Source of the DNA: Tubiluchus corallicola
Taxonomy: Eukaryota; Priapulida; Priapulimorpha; Priapulimorphida; Tubiluchidae
Length of the DNA stretch: 60,000 bases
Assembly (NCBI GenBank): GCA_030141605.1
Contig: JAQGDQ010000054.1
Location: forward strand, 622,001 to 682,000
Reading direction: 5' to 3'
This document shows, piece by piece, positions 47,946-60,000 of the stretch. Position 1 is the stretch's first letter. Every line of letters starts with the position of its first letter. Made by a program: the position numbers and the translations under genes. The notes beneath the pieces were generated by a model. It did not search any database and had not been told where the DNA came from. It worked only from the letters and a program-made list of their open reading frames with translations.

Positions 47946-50900
47946 TGTGACATCCAGCGAAGCACAAATCAGTACCAAAGATGAAGAGAAAAAAGAAGAA
48001 GTTAAAATTGAAGAAAACCATAAGCCAGCAGAAGAGGAATCACCTTCACCTGAGGCAAGTTTGATATCTTTTTTTATTTGTTTGTAACCATAAAGCATTT
48101 TGAATGAATCGCTTCTAAAGTCTGCACTCGTAGTCATGAGTCAACCATCACAGATTTTATAATTTATGAACTTCCTTGTTACATAACATTAAATTTTGAT
48201 TTTTTATATCTTTCAAGTAGACTTGTAAAAAAATTGTGTTTAAAAATTGGATAGTAAACAAATCTAAATGGGGAAGTTCATAGCAAGCATTGTTAGAATA
48301 ATAAATGGCATGTAGCTATTCGATTTTTCTTTTCTCCAGTTCGTCATCTGTTATCAAAGTTACCTTAAATTTGTTAATTTGATTGTTAAATACATTTTGC
48401 ATTTCTTCTCTTCGTAGGACAAGGGCCCAAAAACAGGAGTTGTACAACCTCCTGTGCACCCAACGGAGCAGCATCCAGGGCGCAAAACAAACCAGTTAGA
48501 TTATCTCTCAAAAGTGGTGATGAAAGCTTGCTGGAAGCATCCTTTTGCTTGGCCTTTTCATGTTCCTGTTGATGCTGTCAGGCTTGGTTTACTGGTAATG
48601 CTTAATTTCTTTTTGAGAGAATACAGGTGAAAAATACCCACTTGAAGTGGTGTATTTCTCCAAATTTTATCAAATGGCCCTAAAGCTGCCGGTTGGCTTC
48701 ACTGAAAAATGCAATTCTGTAGCCGAAACTTGATTTTTCTAGTGCTTACTAGTTGGTTTTGCAAAAATAATTTCGTTTCGATTTCGTCTCGGTATTGGTT
48801 TCTTACGCTTCATAAATTTCGTAAAATTTGTAATTTTAGTTCTGGTAACATTCCTGACTGTCAGATTCAGGAAAAGCCTTGGCGTGTTCAGGAAAATGGC
48901 TATAACAACTTCTGAAATGTTTTTTAAATTATAGTTATATTTGATGTAACATTGTAAATATGTTTAACTTTTTGCTGCATTGTTCCTTAGACCTGTCAGT
49001 TTTGTGAGGATAAAAAAAGTGAGGATGTGATATATATGTAGTGAGGCAGGACTTAAAGAATATGAAAAAGTAGTGCCATAGTTGGATTTTACCACAATGG
49101 TGTATGAAATAGATTTATGTTGTTTTTTGGTACCTTGTGTAAGTAAAGATGTTGGGCTTGTGTGTAAAAGCTTCCTAACTATAATATTTCTGTAAAATGT
49201 TTTTTACAGGATTATCACTCTATCATCAAGCATCCAATGGACATGGGTACAATTAAGAAGCGCTTAGAAAACAATTATTATCACTCGGCAAGTGAATGCA
49301 TTCAAGATTTTAACACCATGTTCACAAATTGTTATGTCTACAATAAGCCCGGTGAGGTACGTCATTTATTTTATTTATTTTTACTAGGCAAGTTTTTCTG
49401 AAATGCATCTCCTACGTATTTGAGCTTGTAAGGTATTGATTTTCGCCTATCGTTTAAATACTTTTTTTATCTAAAAATGTCAATATTAAAGCCTGTTTAT
49501 GGCCCGTAAAGCTGAAAGTGTGCATTTAATTATTTCGTTAAATGTGCTTAGTGCTTACCCATTGCTAAAATTACCTTAGCTGTCTGTGACTATTGGCGAC
49601 TGGTATTTTTTGGAAAGATTACAACAAGAATTTTTTTTAATGCCAGGATGTCGTTTTGATGGCCCAAGCTGTTGAGAAATTGTTCTTGACCAAAGTTGCC
49701 CAGATGCCAGCAGAAGAGGTGGAGATTGCACTGCCAACAAAAGGAGGAAGTGGAAAGAAAGGAAAAGGTCGCCCACCAGGGAGACCTTCAGCTGTCACGT
49801 CGTCGTCTTCTACAGTGCCTCCATCACAGATGCAGCTGCCTAGCAGTGTTTCAAGCACTACGTCACAACTGCCACCAGCACAGACTACCGTATCACAAGT
49901 AAATGCAGAGGTGCAGAGCCACTTTTCACTTAATTTTTTATGCGTCAAATCTCGCTTATTTTTCACTAATCTGTTTGGCACAGCTAATTGCAGTTTAGTC
50001 ATAAAGTCCTTTTGCATTTAGTCGGGTAAAAACTTTTGGATTTTGTCAAAATCATGGCAGAGAATGTCAGACGTATAATTATGGGAATGCTTTTGCAGTT
50101 TGCATAATATAACCATTATGCTCAGTTTCTTGGCTGATTTCTGTAACTAACCATTTGCGTTTTGATTTTGGATACATCCTATGACCTTAACTGATAAAAA
50201 TTTTTGTAGCAACATTTTAGCATTTTAAGTTTAAACTTAGAAATGAAATTACTACTTAGTGTCTTAAGGTCTTCCACTACTCTATTCATATAACAATGCA
50301 GAGTGAAAACTTATTATCGGCTTAACAGCTATTAAACGATAAATTCTATAAATTTTAAATTATTATGGCTAATTAATTAAAAATGTATTTAATTGACCAT
50401 GATGTTTCGAGATTTTCAATTTCTTCCTCGTACATTGCAGTTTGTAAGATAATTAAAATGAAACAATTTACGGTGAGATAAGATCAAAATGATAATTTAA
50501 ATTAATAGTTTTGTAAAAGTGTTATGTATTTATAGTGCTATGTAAATTAATAAAACGTTTAAAGTTTATGAAACTCCGCACTGAATTGGTTAAATATACG
50601 TAAACTGGCAATATAAATTTTAAACTGAGTGTAGCAGTTGGTAAAATGTGACTTTAGAAGATAGAAAATTTAGATACCTGTTGGTTATTTACTTATAGGT
50701 AACACAAGACAGGCGTGTAAAACACTGATTTAAAACATACAAATTTAAATCCAGATTCGCATAAAACTAAACTAAAAACTATGTAAAGATAAAATGAGCA
50801 CTGTACGAGCTGTAATTCAAAGCAAAAATAAATTTGAAATGCTGTAATGATCATTGAATACAAGAATGGATGCTAAAATTAACCAATGCAGGAATGGCTT

Positions 50901-53900
50901 CCATTCTTGCCATCAAAAGTCATAAAGGCATTTCACATTTATTCTTGTTTTGGGTCACAGCTCGTACAGTGGTCATTTTATCTTGTCTTACTTTTTCGTT
51001 TAATATGAATTTGCTTTTAAATATGCTTATTTTATTAGTCTATTTCTGCAAACTACAATTGCTATACTCAGTTTAAAATTTATATTTCAATTTTTTTGTA
51101 CATTTTACCAGTCTGATGCAGTGTTTTTAAACTTTAAATTTTTTTGTCTATTAATTTAAATTATCGTTTTGATCTTTTCGCATTGTAAATTGTTTGTGTG
51201 GCAAGATTTTAATTATTTTACAGTTGCAATGTTGTCTGAGGACGAGATTCAGAAATCGCGAAATGTCATGGCCTATAAAATAAACTCTAAGCTATATCCT
51301 GCCTTAGTATATTGACTGTAGGTATAGCACAACCAACCTAAACGCACTTACTATTTTGCGACTGTTAAAACAGTAATTTTGGTTAACAGAGATATTTTCT
51401 CTTCCACACTGTATCAGCTAAACACGTTGAATTTTTGGGCAAATATCATTACTCTAACACCTATCAATTCCTTTGTTTATAGGTGGAACCAGCTGTACAT
51501 TCAGCATTGCCACCAACAGAACCGTTAATTATGGCTACTTCACCAGTCGTTAATGCAACTCCGAAAGCTGCTTCAAAAGTAAGATTATTTCATTTGTAAT
51601 GCAGTTGCCTGAAAATGTATTTGAGAAATTAATATTTCGACTATCACGTTGTTTCAAACCTGCTTCTTTTTTTAGAAAAATATGCCACGGAAGGCAGTAA
51701 AAAGAAAACCAGATACAACTACTCCTATAACGATCGCTCCACCTCCACCTGCCCCTGTTGACCCTCAGTCAGCTGGCTCCTCATATGATGGTTCTTATGA
51801 TTCTTCTGGACCACCCCCAGCCAAACTTGGTTCTCGACGGGAGAGCGTTCGACAGATTAAACGACCTAGCAGAGATCTACCAGATTCTATGGTGAGCAGT
51901 TTTATTTTATATACAAAAGGTCTTAATTCATGTTTTAAATTCTTGGAAGAGCATAAGGGGTGCCTTTAACATTAGCTGTAATTTTGAAATAAAACCTTTT
52001 CTACTAGTAATTGATATTTTTTACACAATTTATAACTGATGATGTGAAAGTATTGTTTTTGTATAATCAACGCTGTCTGTCTAATAAAGTTGGACACGAC
52101 TTCGTTCAACTTTGACACATTTCAGCCGCAGCATAGTACAAAGAACAAGCGGATGAGATTAACAGAGCAGCTGAAATATTGCACTGGGATCATTAAAGAA
52201 CTCTTTGCTAAAAAACATGCGGTAAGTTTTTTTTGTTTCAAATTGCAGATTATTGAATTTCAGTATATTTAAATTATTTGACTAGATTGCTTTGCTTGCC
52301 TTGTTGTAATTTTTTGCCTGTACAAAAGCTGATAAATGTAAACTTGAGAAGCCCAAATTTCTTAAAACATTTTTGTAAAGCAGAGGAATTAATTTTTGTA
52401 AAGAACATGGTGTTTCATTACAATGTTTAGGCTGCACACTTAGATTTATAACAATTCTGTAATCATCATTTAAAATTTAGAGTTATGGATGGCCATTTTA
52501 TAAGCCTGTGGACGCTGACGCTCTTGGTCTTCATGACTACCATGATATAATCAAGCATCCTATGGATCTTGGTACAGTGAAGGTATGAGTTTTTGATTTT
52601 ATTTTAGCCACCTGGATTATTCTGGACATAGATTAATTTGTGAACACCTTTGTAAGATCTGTACAAGCTGTAATTTGCAATATCGGAAAAGCTTTATATT
52701 TAGCTCTGCGTTCTTTCTGTTATTCACGAAATATGTTAACTTTTCTTGAGGTGAAAGCTTGTGTAGGTATTTTTAATTTTTTAATTGTTAAGTTTTTTTT
52801 AATTTAGACTAAAATGGAGAACCGGCAATACCGAAGTGCTGGCGAGTTTGCTGCTGATGTACGTCTTGTGTTTACAAATTGCTATAAGTATAACCCTCCT
52901 GATCATGATGTTGTGGGCATGGCTCGAAAATTACAGGTACATAGTCTGTTTTTCATTCAGAAATAATTATATTTTCAGTTTTAGTTTGAAATGCAGCCTA
53001 CTAGCCAAGACTTAGAGATGCACATCTTCTTTTTTTGTTTCACATTTGTGTCTTTGTTTTTGTTCATATTAATTGTTATACGTGTTTATTTTTTACTCAT
53101 TTTTCTTTAAAACTTTCTGCAAATGTACAACAGGGTCAGGTAGCCATCCCAATTTTTTTGGCCAAAATTTTAGCCAATTTTTTAAACCATTTTTGTCTTA
53201 TATTAGTCACGGAATAATGAAAGCGGGTTAGAGTATGATGGTTTTCATTTGCCAAGAATTTAGTCACTTGATATTTTCTTTAGTCTTTCTGGCTAAACTT
53301 TAGCATTTGGCTAAATGTTGTATAAGGCGAGTGGGGATATGCAAGAACTTGTGATCTGTTTTCATTAGTAGTGATAGAGCCTCATTTGTAGCTTTAGTGG
53401 CACATTTTTGTACTAACAGATTTGCTTGCATTTGCCTTTCCTTGTTTAACTTCTTTGAACTTTTACAAAATACAGTAATTACATCTGTGGTCATTGAAGT
53501 ACAAATAGAGAAATTTATTTTTGTTTTGCAGGAAGTATTTGAAGTAAAATTTGCAAAAATGCCTGACGAGCCCTTAAATAGCCTAAATGAAGAAGATATG
53601 AAAACAGAATCAGATTCTGCCTCTTCGTCCGGATCGGGCGATGATGCTGGAGAAGCTGATGACAGTGATGATGACGAGCGTGAACGTCGATTGCAGCAGC
53701 TGCAAGCTCAGGTTTGTCAGTAAAAGGTTGTTTGTTCTCCCTGATTTTTCTGTTATAGTTTTGTCTATTTGTCTGCTGATAATCAAGTAAGTGATTAATG
53801 TTAACACAAAATGCTAAATGTTAGAGGGCTGCAACACATACTTCATGAAATAATTTCCCTTTCTTACTAGTGTTGCATGTAGTGTGATTGGCTATTATAT

Positions 53901-56900
53901 CTTGTCTATATCTTGTTACAATTTGTTTACTGAGATCTTGATTGGTTTCAAGTCACACTGAAGTAATATGATGATTTTACTGCACATGCGCGTCATCTGA
54001 CTCGGTACTGGTGGTAGGCATGTCGCCTAAGTGTCACCTAGTGTTCTGCTGGTTCGCTTGGGTGTTGCTAGCCACTTTCCGATATCTGATTGTATTGTGC
54101 TCCTGATTACTATCTTAGTAATAACTCTCTTTGTCATTTTCTTTCTGACTTTTCTGTTATTGCTAAGATACATTTTATATTAGTCGATGTTCAGTTTACA
54201 AATTTATTTAGGTCATTTATTTTTTGCATTTTGCCTTTTACAGTTCTGAATAGAATAGTGTTGCTCTAAGTGAAATATTTTAATTAACTGATCCATGAAA
54301 GCTAGTTACGTACTTTTAGTTAGTTTCTATGTTAGTAGCAAAAGAGGAAAATGATAATATATTTAGAGACATGCCTGCATAAGTATAATATAAAACTTGT
54401 GAATATATTTGTAGCTTAAGGCAGTGCATGAACAACTAGCTGCGCTGTCGGCTCAGCAGAAAACTAAAAAAGACAAAAAGAAGCGGAAACACAAACATAA
54501 AGAAAAGAAAGACAAACCTGAAAAGCAACACAATAAAAATGAAGAGGTAGGTAGCAAATTAGTGACACGTTATCTAATAAAAAGTAAGCCTTTATTCTAT
54601 CACTTTTGAACTATTATGACAGGGTTCAATTTAACATAGGAGATTCTGTATATATATATATATATATATATAAATATGTATATATCACATTTTGTAAGCC
54701 CTGTATGCTAAAATTTGAGTTTAAAATTTCCTTCAAAATTGTTGAAAAATAGCTGCTTGCCTTCTACCAGTATCTAGCCAGGTGTCGATTCTAAAATAGA
54801 CTGTTAACTTATAATTATTAATTATTATTGAATAATATTTTTTAAAATTGTCCATAATTTCTTATTTTTTTTTAAAATTAGTAACCTTTGCTTTTTCAGC
54901 CATTAAAAGCTGGTGCCGACCATGGAAGTGCAAAGTCATCCACATTAGCTGGCAAGCCCCTAGTATCGAGTGGTAAACCTGCTAAGCAAAAAACTTCTGG
55001 TGCAGCAACAGCAACAGGGACCAAAACTCAAGCACCAAAATCAGCTGCCCCTCCAAAGACTCGAAAACCTAGTGGAAAAGCTACTGCTAATGCAAAGTAT
55101 GTATATTTAAATATATTTTGCTTTGGACCCGTTTAACTACAGGGTCTACCTAAAATAGATGGTTGTGGTGGCTAGCTCATAAAGGATGACTCTGTAGCGT
55201 GAGATACTCAACCAATGAAATCACTTTGTTAAAGCACAAGAAAACCCTCCACTTACATAAAGCTTAAAAAATTCGTCTCGAAATTTTATACCACTTGCGT
55301 ACTACTTTTTTTCATGCAGGGCTCGCATCGGACGCAACGCTGTGTAGAACTTGTAAATTTAAACTCCCACAATGACTGTTAGGAGCATCCATTTTAATGG
55401 TAGATCATTTGAAACAAGTTTAGATAACACTGTGTGAAATTTGAAAAAATAATCAGAGCATTCATAGCATACATGTTGCTAACAAAGTATAATTTTAAAT
55501 TACTATATCTTGTCAATAGGATTAAAATACGTTTTTGGCTAGTGAGTGGCGCGCCCTGGAAGGTGAGTCTGCGACATTTTACCAATTGGCACAAACATTT
55601 TAAATTATGATTTCTAGTTACATAAGACTTTCCAGCGTTTAAGCGAAATGCTAAGTAATACAGATTTCCATGGAAAATTTTTTGGGTTTATGATTTAACA
55701 TTGCCTTTTCTTGCTGTGATTTACGTTTGCTTAGTGGCGTCATGTAATGGTGCCGTCGGAACAATGTTGCAGGAGATTTAAAATGAAAATGAACAAAAAT
55801 TCCTTTTAGCGCGAGTACGATATATATATATATATACGATATATAAAATTGCTGTAAAGTAATATAATTTTGTAAGGTGATTTTTCTTAAACCTACTTCT
55901 GGTGCCCCTTTTCTTGTCCTTTAAGCACTTTTATTCAGATGCGTTGTCATCCTTCCTCAGTAAGCTACATGGACTGGAGTGGTATGATGGTAAAACAGCC
56001 CAAAACCAGATTTTCTTGCTGGTCACCTGTCCATTTGCAGATTCAACCAGATAAAATCAAATTGGGTTTGGCATTATTAACTTTGATTGCTGAACAGACA
56101 CTGTGACCAAACACAGCCACTTCCCTCATTTGTCTTGTATTACGACTCAGTCTTATTCTCGGTCAGTTTATGTTCCAACTATTGAGTCTGGTTGTTTAAA
56201 TGTTAGAACTAATAAGTTCTGCATATCATGTATTGAATTAAATCCATAGATAGTTAGAACAGTAGTCAAAGGCTTTATAAAATGAGTTTTTACTTTATAA
56301 AGTGTGTAAAATGTGTAATTGCTGTTGATATTATTTGCTACGTACATTTGTGATATTTTATTGTAATTATCTTTAAAATTTTGACATTTAAGTGCAAATG
56401 GCTAGCTGTCTCGTTACATATCTAAATTTTAGCATCTATTCAGAAGCTGTCGAAATTTTGCATTTTTCCCTCTAAGTCTATACTTATCTTGTTCACCAGC
56501 GGTGAGCCCGTTGGCTTCTGTTACTGTAGGCATTGTAGCAGGCTCATTTCCCACTCAAATATCTCACAGTATAGGATGCAAATTTGTTGCATTTAGTATT
56601 GGGCACCATTGAAATTTTTTCATCAGTAGTCAGTGGATTGGTTTTAACACTTGCTCAGTGTTATTCTACATTTCTAATTTCTACACTTGGAGATACTTAC
56701 TGAATTTTGTATTTGTGATACCATCTGAATGGGCTTCAAATTTTTGTGTATTCTCCAAAAATCAATGTTGTTTCCTTTAATTTCACGAAAAACATGATTT
56801 TTTTTTAGAGGTGCACCTGGCAGAGCGGCTAAGCAGCTAGCGCCACCTACTTTCGACAGCGATGAGGAAGATAATGCTAAGCCAATGACATATGACGAGA

Positions 56901-59002
56901 AGAGGCAACTTAGTTTAGACATAAATAAATTACCAGGTAGATTTAAGATGTACAATTTTTTCATTACGCTTAAGTAAGTTGGCCATGGATTGTAGTCAGC
57001 TTGCCAAGTTGTTTCATTGATTTTTCTTGAAATGTTGTAACCAGTATTTAGAAGTAATCAATCAATCAAAATTCAATCAATAGTTTTCTAGTAGTGATTT
57101 TCATGAAGCCTTTTTTATATATTTTGATATGGGGGGAGGGTCTCGCACTCATTACTGGCATATTGCTGCACAATTCTACACTTGCTAATAAGTTATGTGG
57201 TTATCACAGGTGACAAGTTGGGACGGGTCGTGCATATCATTCAGTCACGGGAGCCGTCACTTCGTGATTCCAATCCCGACGAAATTGAGATTGATTTTGA
57301 AACGCTGAAGCCATCAACGCTACGTGAGTTAGAGGTGTATGTGGCATCAGTATTAAAGAAAAAGCCAAGAAAACCTTACAGTAAGTTTTAATTTAGTGTT
57401 GGCTGTAATATTTTCAGGATTGTGTGCTGCAACTGTTAGTCGTGGCTAAAAATACAAAAAGCAGGATACCTTTTCTTGCTATCCTTATTTTTACAAGTGA
57501 ACTATTAGGCTTTGCATGGAGTACTGCAGCCATATCGAGCTTAGTCTTCAGTCTGTTACCTTCACCCACTTTCTGCATTGCAAAATCATATTGTCCATGT
57601 GGCTGATTTTGATTGCCGTCAAACCTGCAATTTTTGCTCATCTCAAGATGTTTTTCTTTTTTGTTCTCAAACAGGCTCTCATGATCTGTTTTCATTATTT
57701 CCTAAACACACACGGTTTGCTTTTCCTTCTCACGTTTTTACTCAAAAGTATTTGTAGATGCAGAACCGCTGCTTGTAAATTAATCTTTTATTTACACGCA
57801 TTGTCCCAAATGAGACCACTAAAATAAAGTTCGGAGTCCACTTTAGGGACCACTGAGGATTTCATTACTAGAATTGTTTTCTTGTTATTTATAACTTTGT
57901 TTACTCCAAGAACACTGTTAATACATATTTCAAATCCTAGTTACAATTCAAAATTAGTTACAAAGATTCCTTTTTCAGAACCTGAACACCTGTGCTTTTT
58001 AATTATATCACCTTACTTTTAGTGGTCATTGACCTTGTTTGGGACAATTTAGATGAAAATGTGTTTTTATGAAGTTTCACTTGATTATTTGGTAACTGTC
58101 CCTAAAAAAATTTTATGGATTGTTTTACATTATTTTTCAAGCAACTGTGTAAATTAAGTAACAAGAAGTAATTAAGCATTTCATGCACTTTTGGCTGAAC
58201 AAGGTACTAGCAGGTTGCTGAAATTTTAAGAAATATTGATTATTTTTCATCAGCTCGCCGTCAGCCAGGCAAATCAAAGGAGGAAGCTCAAAAGGAAAAG
58301 AAGCAGGAGCTAGAGAAACGTTTGAAGGAAGTTGGTGGGCAGCTGGCACCACCCAAGAAGCCAAAATCAAAGGGTAAGTGATAATGGCTTCTATTTATGA
58401 CATTATGGCATGATTTGCAAACTTCATTGATTGTCCCATTTTTAATCTGGAGTGATAATGTGTGAATTGCAATGTTTGACATTCTGTTCTTATTGTTACT
58501 TTTTGGAGCCTTATTCAATATACTATGTCACAATTACCTTGGAAAGTCTTGTTCAATACACTATATCACAACTACAGGGTCACTGATCCTACTTGCAGCA
58601 CTTAACACAGCATTTTTTCATGAACTGGGAGTAGTCACGACATGTGTTCCAAGTATCATTTGATGTGCAGAAAAGACTTCGTATTCTGTTTGTGCTTAAA
58701 TGGTTATTCTTGTGGTTGTGATTTGTGTCTATATGTGGATTGGTTACTAGATTGAGGACAGTCAAACTGTAAAAATGAGATTTAACTTTATTTGGATTGT
58801 GTTCTTTGACATTTTCTGTAATATATCATTAAGCAAATATATGACTATTTGCTGTGTTACAGCTACACAAGAGACAGGAAATGCAGCGGGTGATATGCCT
58901 GGTACCGGAAGCCGTTTGAGTGCTAGCAGTTCTTCGTCATCTGGAAGTGACTCAAGTAGCAGCAGCAGTTCTTCTAGTTCCAGCAGCAGTGATTCTGAAT
59001 AG
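47946..59002 (+). CDS. BRD2: BET-family double bromodomain protein (BRD2/BRD3/short-BRD4 type), 16 exons, start exon unresolved
   Basis: Exons: 47946-48054, 48418-48594, 49210-49356, 49647-49898, 51483-51578, 51676-51891, 52126-52221, 52481-52582, 52808-52936, 53532-53711, 54415-54546, 54900-55096, 56809-56936, 57210-57380, 58254-58373, 58863-59002 (TAG). Phase is kept throughout, giving 796 residues after an unseen start. BD1 (about 60-170) has WPF 81-83 and acetyl-lysine-binding Asn140; BD2 (about 345-455) has WPF 368-370 and Asn427. Between them lie an AT-hook-like [18 protein letters not shown] and [11 protein letters not shown]. Then come an acidic phosphosite-rich stretch, motif B ([11 protein letters not shown]), a Lys-rich stretch, the ET domain (about 633-710) and a Ser-rich SEED tail. 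No BRD4-type C-terminal extension follows. Role: binds acetylated histones, recruits transcription machinery. Likely a pre-duplication ancestor of BRD2/3/4/T. Intron 1 has a GC donor. Confidence 0.96.
48418..49356 (+). CDS. BRD2: BET exons 48418-48594 and 49210-49356: first bromodomain core
   Basis: They encode [36 protein letters not shown], then [20 protein letters not shown] and [16 protein letters not shown]. The WPF shelf, ZA-loop VDAV..L.L.DYH.IIK.PMD and the NKPG asparagine are all intact. The intron sits between L and DY of the ZA loop. Confidence 0.96.
49899..51482 (+). other. BET intron with a retroelement-like 3' motif
   Basis: At 51236-51265 CTGAGGA, an imperfect stem (GAGATTCAGAAATCGC) and GAAATGTC are followed by AAATAAAC. 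This is the third example in the window of a CTGA-stem-GAAA module next to an A-rich signal. The remainder is AT-rich with no gene. Confidence 0.5.
52126..53711 (+). CDS. BRD2: BET exons 52126-52221, 52481-52582, 52808-52936, 53532-53711: second bromodomain and acidic phosphosite region
   Basis: They encode [20 protein letters not shown], then [20 protein letters not shown], then [20 protein letters not shown] and [20 protein letters not shown], and end with an acidic serine run before [13 protein letters not shown]2-specific features (KKHA..WPF, NPPDH) are intact. The serine/aspartate cluster corresponds to the N-terminal phosphorylation site cluster of BRD2-4, a casein-kinase-2-type target. 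Confidence 0.96.
53712..54414 (+). other. BET intron, nothing recognised
   Basis: AT-rich, GT-AG (GTTTGT donor, TTGTAG acceptor). No repeat or RNA gene is evident. Confidence 0.6.
54640..54674. repeat. (TA)n repeat
   Basis: Alternating TA of about 24 bp with flanking interrupted units, in the BET intron 54547-54899. Confidence 0.9.
55229..55924 (+). mobile_element. TTAA-flanked inverted-repeat element, copy 2
   Basis: About 696 bp, bounded by TTAA at 55229-55232 and 55921-55924, with AGCACAAGAAAAC inside the left end and (reversed) AGGACAAGAAAAG inside the right end. It is homologous along its length to 5617-6253, in the same orientation. It lies in the BET intron 55097-56808. A (TA)n stretch at 55818-55843 is expanded relative to copy 1. 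No coding capacity. Confidence 0.8.
55925..56808 (+). other. Right part of BET intron 55097-56808
   Basis: AT-rich sequence ending in a T-tract and the AG at 56807-56808. Nothing else recognised. Confidence 0.5.
56809..57380 (+). CDS. BRD2: BET exons 56809-56936 and 57210-57380: extraterminal (ET) domain
   Basis: They encode [23 protein letters not shown], then [44 protein letters not shown]. The ET domain is the protein-interaction module of BET proteins; its acidic DEIEIDFE strand, which accepts basic partner peptides, is identical to that of vertebrate BRDs. The exon junction falls between P and G of LPG. Confidence 0.96.
57381..58253 (+). other. BET intron, nothing recognised
   Basis: AT-rich. 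Short overlapping frames near 57424-57827 have no recognisable domain. Confidence 0.5.
58254..59002 (+). CDS. BRD2: BET exons 58254-58373 and 58863-59002: C-terminal coiled region and SEED tail
   Basis: They encode [39 protein letters not shown] and then, across a split Ala codon, a tail starting [16 protein letters not shown] and ending SSSDSE before TAG. The KTKEELALEKKRELEKRLQDVSGQL and [10 protein letters not shown] segments of BRD2 correspond closely, supporting a BRD2/BRD3-type ending without further exons. Confidence 0.95.
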
Positions 59003-60000
59003 TCAGCCAATTCCTTTTAGTGAGACGGCAAGTAGTTTGCCTCATTTATGGTGCATTGTGAAATTTGTCTAAAGATTTGAGTTTGCTGTGGTAATATAAA
59101 ACTAATTTTTTTGTCACGCTATATAGCTGTAAAACACAGTTGCAGCAACATTACTTAGATAATAATTAAGTTTTCTCAATAATTATATGTTGCTAAAAGG
59201 AACCAACTCTGTTTACCAGAGACTGATAATAATAAGCGTATATTATTATTATCAACAACTATAATAATAAAGCAAAATATCTTAAAGTAATCTTTGATCT
59301 CGTATCAGATAGGCAATTATTATATTATATGTTGCAGGCGGCTTTGATAAGCTTAGTATAGTGGTATATTATTAAACTATATTTGTGGTGTCACATATAC
59401 ACTTATATATATATATTATATATATAAAAATTATATTATATGCATGCAGGTACTATGCATGCTTGTAAATATTGTCCGAAAATCATCTTATGTTGATGTA
59501 TAGTTGCACGTATTTATCTCATATTTTTGATTTATGACCTAGCTTTAGTAGACATCAAACATGTTGTTCTTATTTTTTTTAAACGAAAACTCATTCTTTG
59601 ATTAAGCCTTGATTTTTTTTGGCACTTTTACATAGGTATTTAAAATTTTTCCTTGTGACTAAATACCTACATCAACAACTTTTTGTCATGATTCCTTATT
59701 ATGTTATTACAGATGAACAGATTAGCTGTAATATTATAATTATAGCTAAGTGCATGACTAAATAATTTTGTACAACGTTTTGCTGATACTATTAAGTGCT
59801 GTTATATAAATGAACGTTTTTACTTTTGACAAGATATTTATAGTAGTCTAGCTTGCACCTTATAGTCATGTACCTGTGAATGATTGTGATTAAAAAAAAG
59901 TAAGCGGTGTATTAATTTTGTGTGTTTATCATTTAATCAACGTTGATTTGATGCTTAATGATCGTATATCTGCTAAATTGAGTTTATTTTGTTCAGAGTG
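59003..60000 (+). other. BET 3' UTR and downstream sequence
   Basis: A candidate poly(A) signal, AATAAA, lies at 59266-59271, 264 bp after the stop. Further AT-rich sequence includes a short palindromic (TA)n stretch near 59403-59430. No other gene is recognised up to the window edge. Confidence 0.5.

Noticed and set aside
49576-50021. Minus-strand frames of 66 and 126 codons with a hydrophobic or Gly/Thr-rich product
   Set aside because: They are antisense shadows of the BET exon 49647-49898, whose plus-strand frame is supported by splice sites and homology.
51236-51265. Hammerhead ribozyme
   Set aside because: CUGANGA and GAAA boxes can be placed, but the bases next to them do not pair and no convincing stem I or III is visible, so it is not annotated as a ribozyme.

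Overview
The window is nuclear DNA from an AT-rich, intron-rich invertebrate animal. The evidence is split genes with GT-AG introns of about 0.1 to 5 kb, animal-type proteins (a transmembrane dipeptidyl peptidase, a FERM protein of the EPB41L4 group, peroxisomal PXMP4, a BET bromodomain protein) and many degraded CR1/Jockey-like LINE pieces and foldback DNA elements. The phylum cannot be fixed from the sequence alone.

Layout. 1-6802: no recognised gene; it holds a retroelement-type 3' tail running into a large (TCTG)n/(TCTA)n microsatellite (about 4250-4957) and a TTAA-flanked repeat (5617-6253). 6803-33398 (+): a DPP4/DPP6/DPP10-family gene in 20 recognised exons whose first coding exon was not found. 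Its introns carry a LINE, 5S-like and pogo-like remnants, a 772-bp inverted-repeat element with a 5-bp target duplication, and a complete intronless antisense gene (21639-23774) for an EPB41L4A-like FERM protein. 33399-36808: intergenic, with a 5S-like fragment. 36809-40875 (-): complete four-exon PXMP4, tail to tail with the DPP gene; its first intron holds a foldback element and a LINE fragment. 40876-47945: putative PXMP4 promoter, two LINE 3' fragments and a second array-ended foldback element. 47946-59002 (+): a single-copy-type short BET gene in 16 recognised exons (BD1, BD2, ET domain, Ser-rich tail); its start exon is unresolved. 59003-60000: 3' UTR and downstream sequence.

The four genes have no evident common pathway. 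The peptidase acts at the cell surface, the FERM protein at the membrane cortex, PXMP4 in the peroxisomal membrane and BET on acetylated chromatin.

Most notable: (i) the peptidase combines a DPP6/DPP10-type membrane anchor with an intact catalytic Ser-Asp-His triad and Glu-Glu motif; (ii) the nested intronless EPB41L4A-like gene looks like an intact retrogene; (iii) three DNA elements unrelated in sequence share an architecture of ends built from repeated short phrases in inverted orientation; (iv) a LINE carries a degenerate 2A-like motif upstream of its endonuclease. All translations and splice sites were read by eye. No database search or alignment program was used.
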